Source of the DNA: Streptomyces coelicoflavus
GTDB taxonomy: Bacteria > Actinomycetota > Actinomycetes > Streptomycetales > Streptomycetaceae
Reading direction: 5' to 3'
Length of the DNA: 64,000 nucleotides
NCBI RefSeq assembly: GCF_003112555.1
Contig: NZ_BEWB01000020.1
Location: 1-64,000, forward strand
Position numbers and translations under genes: made by a program. The notes below the pieces were generated by a model. That model saw only the letters and a list, made by a program, of their open reading frames with translations, was not told where the DNA came from and made no database searches. This document shows positions 58,625-64,000 of this stretch, one piece after another (positions within the stretch are counted from its first letter, which is position 1; every line of letters starts with the position of its first letter).

Positions 58625-59601
58625 CCGTGGCCATCCTCGTACCGTGGCGTGCCGACGGCGGCCCCCGCCAGACCGTATGGGCCTGGGTGCGACGGCAGTG
58701 GGCGCGCTGGCCGGACTGGCAGATCGTCACCGGCAGCCCGCCGGACGGGCCCTGGTCCAAGGGCGCGGCCGTCGCCGACGCTCTCCGGCAGACCGATGCT
58801 GACGTCCTGGTCGTTGCCGACGCCGACGTCTGGTCGGACGGCATCCCTGCCGCCGTCAACGCGGTGGCCGGCGGGCGGGCGCGGTGGGCGATGCCGCATC
58901 AGCTGGTGCGCCGCCTCACCGAGGACGCCACCCGTGCGGTCCTCGACGGCGCCCCGCTCGACGGACAGCCCACACAGGAGACCCACCCGGGCATGCCCGG
59001 CGGCGGCCTCGTCGTCCTCGCCCGCGACGTCCTCACCGGCGTCCCCATGGACCCGCACTTCGAGGGCTGGGGGCAGGAAGACCAGGCGTGGGCGCTCGCC
59101 CTCACCACGCTCGCCGGGCCGATGTGGCGCGGCACCGCCGACCTCACGCACCTGTGGCACCCGCCCGCCCCGCGCCGCTCCCGCGCAGTCGGCTCGACAG
59201 CGTCACTCGCCCGCTACCGCCGCTACCAGGCGGCCTCTGGCCAGGTCTCGCAGATGCGGGCGCTGGTCGCCACCTTCTGTCCGACCCCGCTGGAGGGATC
59301 ACCGATGACGTACAGGTACCGCAACGGCAACACCGGGGACGAGGTGGAGTACCCGCAGCCCAACGCCCGGCTGGAGATGCTCCCGAACTGGGAGCGCATC
59401 GCCGCCCCCGCACCGGAGCCGGAGGAGCAGCCTTCCCCGGTGACAGTCCCGCCGGAGCGGCCCTCGCAGCAGGCCCCCAAGGCCGCGTGGATCGAGTACG
59501 CCACCTCGCGCGCACAGGGCACCGAGGAGGCCGCCGAGGTCGCGACGCTCACGAAGGCCGAGCTGATCGACCGCTACGGCAAGGAGACCACCGATGGCTG
59601 A
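58621..59601 (+). CDS. GT-A glycosyltransferase fused in frame to a head protein
   Basis: 326 residues. Residues 1-~220 are a GT-A transferase: TVAILVPWRADGGPRQTVWA, DXD motif VVADADVW (67-69), PGMPGGGLVVLARDV, and GWGQEDQAW (149-157), where the Glu-Asp pair is usual in GT2/GT7 enzymes. From residue 229 the sequence changes to MTYRYRNGNTGDEVEYPQPN, a small actinophage head protein, with no stop between. An internal ATG at 59305 behind GGAGGG could make the head protein alone. Overlaps the FkbM gene by 4 bp. Confidence 0.82.
   Translation: MTVAILVPWRADGGPRQTVWAWVRRQWARWPDWQIVTGSPPDGPWSKGAAVADALRQTDADVLVVADADVWSDGIPAAVNAVAGGRARWAMPHQLVRRLTEDATRAVLDGAPLDGQPTQETHPGMPGGGLVVLARDVLTGVPMDPHFEGWGQEDQAWALALTTLAGPMWRGTADLTHLWHPPAPRRSRAVGSTASLARYRRYQAASGQVSQMRALVATFCPTPLEGSPMTYRYRNGNTGDEVEYPQPNARLEMLPNWERIAAPAPEPEEQPSPVTVPPERPSQQAPKAAWIEYATSRAQGTEEAAEVATLTKAELIDRYGKETTDG
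59305..59601 (+). CDS. Head protein domain, internal in-frame start
   Basis: 98 residues if translated from ATG 59305, which has GGAGGGATCACCG directly upstream. MTYRYRNGNTGDEVEYPQPN, LEMLPNWERI and, at the end, a helical AELIDRYGK look like the short protein that follows coat genes in many actinophages. Whether it is made separately, only as the fusion, or both cannot be read from sequence. Confidence 0.55.
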   Translation: MTYRYRNGNTGDEVEYPQPNARLEMLPNWERIAAPAPEPEEQPSPVTVPPERPSQQAPKAAWIEYATSRAQGTEEAAEVATLTKAELIDRYGKETTDG

Positions 59602-60052
59602 CCTCGTCACGAACTTCGGGAAGGGCCGCCACGTCCACTACGCGGCGCAGGCCCAGGCCGGCACGGGCGGTGCGCAGCTCGTCGCCGTGGTGCTGGAAGC
59701 CACAGGCCTGGAGGGCGACGACGCGCTCCAGGACTACGACACGCTCGCCGCGCTCCTCGCCGGAGCCAGCAACGAGCAGACGGTGATGGGCCGCAAAACG
59801 CTGACCGGGGTCACGGTGACCGTGGACGACACCGGAAACAAGACGTCGTGGACGGCCGGGGACCTGGTGTGGGCGGACGCGACGGGCAACCCCACGGGAA
59901 AGATCGTCATCGTGTTCGACCCGACCGGGGCCGGAACGGACGCGGACCTGCTGCCGCTCACGCTGCACGACTTCGTGGTCACCCCGGACGGCACGTCGAT
60001 CACCGCATCCGTCGGCGCCGGCGGCATCGCCATCTCCGAGAACGCCGCATAA
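59594..60052 (+). CDS. Head decoration-type structural protein
   Basis: 152 residues, coupled by an 8-bp overlap. Mostly beta strands (HVHYAAQAQAGTGGAQLVAV; KTLTGVTVTVDDTGNKTSWT; LHDFVVTPDGTSITASVGAG). Size, place and beta-rich pattern suit a decoration or head-stabilising protein. No clear family. Confidence 0.65.
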   Translation: MADLVTNFGKGRHVHYAAQAQAGTGGAQLVAVVLEATGLEGDDALQDYDTLAALLAGASNEQTVMGRKTLTGVTVTVDDTGNKTSWTAGDLVWADATGNPTGKIVIVFDPTGAGTDADLLPLTLHDFVVTPDGTSITASVGAGGIAISENAA

Positions 60053-60072
60053 GGGGAAGGGGGGCGAACGCC

Positions 60073-61866
60073 ATGCCCGTCATCGCGCTCGCCCCCGCCA
60101 GCGAAACCACCACCGCCGGACCCCTGCCCGGCCGGATCGCAACCCCCACCGCCGACCTCGTCGACGACTTCAACGACAACATCCTCGACACCGAGCTGTG
60201 GCCCGACTCGTACGGCGGCGTCACCGAGGCAGACGGCCGCGCCCAGGTGCCGTGCGGCCTGGACTACGCCGCCTACGCCTCCGGGAAGATCTACACCCTG
60301 CGGAACTCCCAGCTGTCCGTCCGCATGTACCCGGCACCGCTCGGTGATGCGCTGGTCGCCTGCTGGACTCAGCTCCTCATTCAGACCGGCACCGCGGGGA
60401 CCGACCTCGTCGCCGAGTACAACGCGGTCCCCGGCACTCTCGGCATGGCCCTGCGGGTCGGCTACTTCGACCCCGAGTACCTCTCCATCCCGTACGACCC
60501 TGTGGAGCACGCGTACCTGCGTATCCGGCAGACCGGCACCGACCTGATGTGGGAGACCAGCCCCGACGGCAACACGTGGACGACCCGCCGTACCAGCCCG
60601 GCGCCCGCCTGGGTGTCTGACCCGACGCTCCAGGTGCAGCTCATCGCGCACCGCGACGACGGCACGGCGAACGTCGCGGAGTTCGATGACGTCAACGTGA
60701 TCCCGCCCGTAGTGGTGGCGCCGATCGGTACGGCCGGCGGGCAGGCTGGCGCCGCCTCGTACAGCACAGCGAAGGCCACCGCGCTGACGGCTGCTGGTAC
60801 AGCGGATACGGCTGGCACGGTTACGGGCGTGCGGCACATCGTGCTGGGGGCGGCCGTCGAGCAGTCGACCGGCGGACTGGCCGGGCATGCGCGTACGGCG
60901 ACGGTAGGCCCGGCCCGGGAATCCGCCGGCGCGGGTTCTGTCGGGCACGCACGCGGAATGGTGCTGGGCCCCGCGGCAGAGGGAACAGCCGCCGGACCGG
61001 CAGCTGCCGTCAAGGGCGCTGGCCTTGGCCCGGCGGTCGGCGGCGAGCAGGCACGAGCCCTGACCAGCCTCGGGGAAATCCGGCTCTCAGACGCCCGCAC
61101 GGTGGACAGCGGGCAGCCGGTGACCGGCAGCAAGACCACCTCCACCGGCCGAGCGGGGGCCGTGGACGATGCGCTGCCGGTCACCGCGGCCAAGACCAGC
61201 CCCTTCACGACTGCGGCCGCAGCAGACAGGGCGCAGCCCCTTGCCGTGGCCCGGGCGCAGGAGCTGACGGCCGCACGCGAGCAGGCGACCGTGGGCACGC
61301 TGACGCTGAGGAAACGGCTGACGCTGGGCACGGCCACCGCCCGCGCCCGTGCCCGCGTGCTGCACCTCCGTTCCTCCGGCGACATCGGCGCCGCCTGGAG
61401 CACCGACGACGCCAACCGGCTCCCGCTGTCCAAGCGGCTCCCGGTCGGCACTGCGCGCGCGGCAGAGGCCAGCGCCGCGCTCGCCGCCGGCCACAAGGTC
61501 CCGGTTGGCGTCGCGTCGTCGGCGGACCGTGCTGTCGAGGTGGCTGCGGGCAAGGCGCTGCCTCTCGGCGTAGCGCGCTGCACCGAGCAGGCCGCCACGA
61601 CCACAGCCCGAAAGCACCGGCTGCTCCACCGGGCTGGTTGCGCAGAGGCTGGCGGCCTGATCCGGCAGCCGTTCCAGACCCGCCGCCTCCGCGCAGCGCT
61701 CGGCACGGACCGGGCGGGCCCGGTCGCGGGCATGAAGGAACGGCCGGCCGACCAGCTCACGCCCTCGTCGGGCGGTCCGAGGCTGGAGCCGTCGGTCGCC
61801 GGGCCGTCCCTCACCGCTTCGACTGTCGGCCCTTCGCTGGCCGCGACATCCACTGGAGGTGGCTGA
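60073..61866 (+). CDS. Virion protein with LamG-like domain and degenerate 20-residue repeats
   Basis: 597 residues. The first ~215 form a concanavalin-like domain (VDDFNDNILDTELWPDSYGG; LGMALRVGYFDPEY; VAEFDDVNVI), commonly sugar-binding. The rest is a tandem array of about 20 residues with pattern P-(V/L)-G-x-A-x-x-x-(D/E)-x-A...-K: PVGTARAAEASAALAAGHKV, PVGVASSADRAVEVAAGKAL, PLGVARCTEQAATTTARKHR. Actinophage structural genes carry related repeats with a sharper motif. A fibre or head-surface adhesin is likely; placement next to the glycosylation cassette is notable. Confidence 0.72.
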   Translation: MPVIALAPASETTTAGPLPGRIATPTADLVDDFNDNILDTELWPDSYGGVTEADGRAQVPCGLDYAAYASGKIYTLRNSQLSVRMYPAPLGDALVACWTQLLIQTGTAGTDLVAEYNAVPGTLGMALRVGYFDPEYLSIPYDPVEHAYLRIRQTGTDLMWETSPDGNTWTTRRTSPAPAWVSDPTLQVQLIAHRDDGTANVAEFDDVNVIPPVVVAPIGTAGGQAGAASYSTAKATALTAAGTADTAGTVTGVRHIVLGAAVEQSTGGLAGHARTATVGPARESAGAGSVGHARGMVLGPAAEGTAAGPAAAVKGAGLGPAVGGEQARALTSLGEIRLSDARTVDSGQPVTGSKTTSTGRAGAVDDALPVTAAKTSPFTTAAAADRAQPLAVARAQELTAAREQATVGTLTLRKRLTLGTATARARARVLHLRSSGDIGAAWSTDDANRLPLSKRLPVGTARAAEASAALAAGHKVPVGVASSADRAVEVAAGKALPLGVARCTEQAATTTARKHRLLHRAGCAEAGGLIRQPFQTRRLRAALGTDRAGPVAGMKERPADQLTPSSGGPRLEPSVAGPSLTASTVGPSLAATSTGGG

Positions 61867-62549
61867 TGCCTGACGTGGGAGACGTGGTCACCGCGCAGCT
61901 CGTGGTGGCGCCGTACGACGGGACCACCCAGGCCGCGTTGACGGTGACCGCTCCGGACGGCAGTCTGTCGACGCCGGTCACCTCGAGCGAGGACGGCGGC
62001 CAGACGTGGACGGCGCCACTCACGTACACGGCGGCTGGAGTCTGGCTGCTGCACTGGACCGTGACCGGCACGGGCGCCTCGGTCGAGAACGAGCAGATCG
62101 CCGTCGCCCCCACCCCGGGCGTGAGCGCGGACGCGCGCACCTACGCGACGACGACCGACCTCGCGAACTACCTGCGAGCCGCACCGCCGCTCAACGCCCC
62201 CGGACTCCTCGCGGACGCGTCCCTGATGCTGGAGACCCGCGTCCTCGCGTACTGCCGGTATGACGTCGACGACGAGGGCATGCCCTCCGACCCGGACGTC
62301 GCCAAGGCGATCGCTCGGGCGGTGTGCGCGCAGGTCGCCTGGTGGGACGAGGTCGGCGACAGCACCGGCGCGGCCGGGGTCGGATACGGATCGGTAGCGA
62401 TCGGCTCGGTGAACCTCGGCCGCTCCGTGACCAGCGTGTCGGGCGACGACTCGGCGGCCCGGCAGATCGCCCCGCAGGTCGCCGACGAACTCCGCGCCCC
62501 GCACCTCCACGACAAGCTGTACATCGGCGCGCTGACGGTGCCCTGGTGA
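61866..62549 (+). CDS. Head-tail connector with N-terminal Ig-like domain
   Basis: 227 residues. Residues 1-~85 resemble an Ig-like or BIg-type sandwich (ALTVTAPDGSLSTPVTSSED; GVWLLHWTVTGTGASVENEQ). The C-terminal half is the connector core (YATTTDLANYLRAAPPLNAP; LMLETRVLAYCRYDVDDEGM; DVAKAIARAVCAQVAWWDEV) found in gp6/gp15-like adaptors. It joins portal and tail. The extra sandwich may display a surface domain. Confidence 0.8.
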   Translation: MPDVGDVVTAQLVVAPYDGTTQAALTVTAPDGSLSTPVTSSEDGGQTWTAPLTYTAAGVWLLHWTVTGTGASVENEQIAVAPTPGVSADARTYATTTDLANYLRAAPPLNAPGLLADASLMLETRVLAYCRYDVDDEGMPSDPDVAKAIARAVCAQVAWWDEVGDSTGAAGVGYGSVAIGSVNLGRSVTSVSGDDSAARQIAPQVADELRAPHLHDKLYIGALTVPW

Positions 62550-62863
62550 GCCGCGTCCCAGGCTGGCTGCTACGCCACCGCATCATCATCGAGCCGTACC
62601 TGGGGGACTCCAGCACCGGCGCCCTGTACGGGGCGGCGCAGCAGGTGCGTGCGTTCGTCGACGAGCAGACCCGCGCCGTGGTCTCAGCCGGAGGCGAGCA
62701 GGTCACCTCCTCGTCGACGGCCTACACAGCGCCCGGGGTGACGGCGCCGCCGCTGTCCCGCGTGACGCTCCCCTCCGGCCGCGTCACCACGGTCATCGCC
62801 GCTCTGTCCCGCGACGGCGGCGGCCTGCCCACACCGGACCACGTGGAGATCCAACTCCAGTAA
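62546..62863 (+). CDS. Head-tail stopper protein
   Basis: 105 residues from GTG 62546 (GTGA overlap). LLRHRIIIEPYLGDSSTGAL and the final TVIAALSRDGGGLPTPDHVE match small actinophage head-closure proteins placed between connector and gp10-like genes. Confidence 0.72.
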   Translation: MSRVPGWLLRHRIIIEPYLGDSSTGALYGAAQQVRAFVDEQTRAVVSAGGEQVTSSSTAYTAPGVTAPPLSRVTLPSGRVTTVIAALSRDGGGLPTPDHVEIQLQ

Positions 62864-62873
62864 GGGGGCTGTC

Positions 62874-63224
62874 GTGGCGCAGCGTTTCCGACTCGACTTC
62901 AACGGGGCAGCGGTCGAGCGGAACCTCCGCGCCGCCGCCGCCCGCGGCCTGCTCCTGGCCGCCGAGCACGTGCTGGCCGAGTCCCAGGCGGTCGTCCCCC
63001 TCGACGAGGGGCCGCTCCAGAACTCGGGCACGGCCAGCGTCGACGAGGGCGACCTGACGGCCGCCGTCGCCTACGACACCCCGTATGCCGTCCGCCAGCA
63101 CGAGGAGCTGGACTGGCGGCACGCGCCCGGCAGGCAGGCTAAGTACCTGGAACAGCCACTGAACGCGAACCGCGGGCCGGTGCAGCGGCTCATCGCTGCG
63201 GAGCTGAGGCGGGCCCTGCGGTGA
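62874..63224 (+). CDS. HK97 gp10-like head-tail protein
   Basis: 116 residues. A long helix (RNLRAAAARGLLLAAEHVLA) and then SGTASVDEGDLTAAVAYDTP, YAVRQHEELDWRHAPGRQAK and a final helix are hallmarks of gp10-like tail-completion proteins. GTG 62874 follows AAGGGGG. Confidence 0.82.
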   Translation: MAQRFRLDFNGAAVERNLRAAAARGLLLAAEHVLAESQAVVPLDEGPLQNSGTASVDEGDLTAAVAYDTPYAVRQHEELDWRHAPGRQAKYLEQPLNANRGPVQRLIAAELRRALR

Positions 63225-63655
63225 GTACCCACGACGCTGATCTGTTCCGGGGCGTCGCCGAGCTCCTCGACGCCGAGGGGGTCGGCACGTTCGCCCCGGA
63301 CGCGGTCCTGCCGGCCGACGTGACGGGCATCGTCCTCGGCAAGGTCCCGGACGGCCCCGACCGGGTGCTGGGCCTGACCCCGTACCCGGTGGCCGACGAC
63401 GACAGCACCGACTCGGTCACCGGCATCCAGGCGCGCATGCGCTGGGGCACGGACGCGACCGGGCTCGTCGCGCTGGCCGACGACGTCTTCAACGTCCTCC
63501 ACAACCGGCGTAGCTACCTGCTGCGCGGGGTGTGGGTGGAGATCTCCTGGCGCAACTCGCAGGCGTGGATCGGCCAGGACACGCGCGGCCGCATGGAGCT
63601 GGTCGGCAACTACTACTTCCGGACCGTGCGGACCGGACCTCACCTGAACCCCTGA
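63221..63655 (+). CDS. Tail terminator protein
   Basis: 144 residues. LFRGVAELLDAEGVGTFAPD, IQARMRWGTDATGLVALADD and VFNVLHNRRSYLLRGVWVEI follow the minor-tail U/terminator pattern. It caps the tail tube before joining to the head. Coupled to the gene before (4-bp overlap). Confidence 0.8.
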   Translation: MSTHDADLFRGVAELLDAEGVGTFAPDAVLPADVTGIVLGKVPDGPDRVLGLTPYPVADDDSTDSVTGIQARMRWGTDATGLVALADDVFNVLHNRRSYLLRGVWVEISWRNSQAWIGQDTRGRMELVGNYYFRTVRTGPHLNP

Positions 63656-63665
63656 GGAGGGCCTG

Positions 63666-64000
63666 ATGTCGACTCCTGTCGAGACCACCGAGACCGAGCT
63701 GGCACGCGAGTGGCGGCTCGAAGTGAACATGGGCACCGACGAGGCTCCGGACTGGCAGCTCTGCCCGGGCGTCCGCGAGTTCCAGCCGTCGGCCGAGCCC
63801 AACATCGAGGACTCCAGCGACTACGACTCGGACGGCTGGGCCGGAAACACGAAGACCGCGCAGGCCTGGGAGCTGTCGGTCACGATCCGCCGCAAGGCGA
63901 ACAAGGCGCAGAAGGTGTACCACCCCGTCCACGAGGCGATCCGTGTGGCGTCCGACGAGTACGGCGAGGCAAACCTCGTGCCCCTGCGGTGGATGAACCG
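63666..64000 (+). CDS. Major tail protein (cut by window edge)
   Basis: 111 complete codons from ATG 63666 (TGAGGAGGG upstream), still open at the right edge. ETELAREWRLEVNMGTDEAP, EDSSDYDSDGWAGNTKTAQA and WELSVTIRRKAN are typical of siphophage tail-tube proteins. The long-tailed (siphovirus) assignment rests mainly on this gene and the terminator before it. Confidence 0.85.
   Translation, partial: MSTPVETTETELAREWRLEVNMGTDEAPDWQLCPGVREFQPSAEPNIEDSSDYDSDGWAGNTKTAQAWELSVTIRRKANKAQKVYHPVHEAIRVASDEYGEANLVPLRWMN

Larger units (their letters stand above)
24611..64000 (+). mobile_element. Temperate tailed prophage, left ~39 kb (incomplete at right)
   Basis: The block runs from an interrupted host gene through an immunity region, recombination and replication genes, then terminase, portal, scaffold, coat, head-tail connectors and the first tail gene, in standard siphophage order. 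Nearly all genes are on the plus strand and overlap by 1-16 bp. Tail tape measure, lysis genes, integrase and attR must lie beyond 64,000. All structural genes seen are full length, so it may be functional. Confidence 0.95.

Noticed and set aside
24611-64000. Integrase, excisionase or lysis genes
   Set aside because: I looked for tyrosine or serine recombinase, holin and endolysin signatures and found none; they should lie to the right of the window.
1-64000. CRISPR arrays, rRNA, insertion sequences
   Set aside because: No regularly spaced identical repeats of 25-40 bp, no rRNA-like segments and no transposase motifs were seen.

Overview
The window is Streptomyces-type DNA: very high G+C, frequent GTG/TTG starts behind purine-rich ribosome sites, many genes joined by ATGA/GTGA overlaps, an IdeR/DmdR-type iron box, and actinobacterial gene families. 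It has two parts, a host-chromosome segment (about 1-24,600) and the left ~39 kb of a tailed temperate prophage (about 24,611 to beyond 64,000). No tRNA, rRNA, CRISPR array, transposase or integrase was seen.

Host segment. A left-truncated PIN-like gene is followed by ~1.3 kb of scar-like DNA that ends exactly where the first 22 codons of a gamma-glutamyltransferase gene begin. Next come an EF-hand protein and a minus-strand operon reading mfnB-like furan synthase, aldehyde dehydrogenase, zinc alcohol dehydrogenase, SAM methyltransferase. Together these look like a route to a small furan carboxylate. Divergent from it, behind a LacI-type operator, is a secreted enzyme of ~2,300 residues. It joins a GH92 glycosidase, sugar-binding-like modules, FIVAR and FN3 repeats, and a PAP2 acid phosphatase. 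The GH92 carries Gln where mannosidases have their catalytic Glu, which suggests phosphomannan uncapping followed by dephosphorylation in one protein. Then come an iron-box-controlled exporter with a decayed siderophore ATPase gene, an AraC regulator, a sensor kinase lacking its phosphoacceptor His, a lipoate ligase, an intact two-component pair, an AhpD-like protein, a secreted protein, and the C-terminal half of an NCS1 permease cut by the prophage.

Prophage, left to right. The immunity region (25.1-26.1 kb) has divergent HTH genes and GTCCA-N6-TGGAC operators. A long early operon (26.1-35.4 kb) carries YqaJ exonuclease, ERF annealing protein, DnaQ-like exonuclease, RuvC-like nuclease and an unusual C5-methyltransferase. 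A replication gene (35.86-36.69 kb) carries its own iteron-type origin inside the coding sequence. It is followed by many small, often zinc-ribbon proteins, then a short minus-strand regulatory operon with a double operator (42.9-43.7 kb). A membrane-protein module (43.8-48.6 kb) resembles the spread genes of Streptomyces conjugative elements and includes GACCCG repeats. Two membrane-anchored cargo genes follow, each with its own terminator.

The late module (49.9 kb to the edge) runs terminase small and large subunits, portal, minor head protein, scaffold, P22-like coat protein, head-tail connectors and the start of the major tail protein. Between the coat protein and the next head gene sits a four-gene sugar cassette: GT-B glycosyltransferase, sugar nucleotidyltransferase, FkbM methyltransferase and GT-A glycosyltransferase. 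The last is fused in frame to the resident head gene. I infer that the phage decorates its own virion with a methylated glycan. The integrase, tail, lysis genes and right attachment site must lie beyond 64,000.
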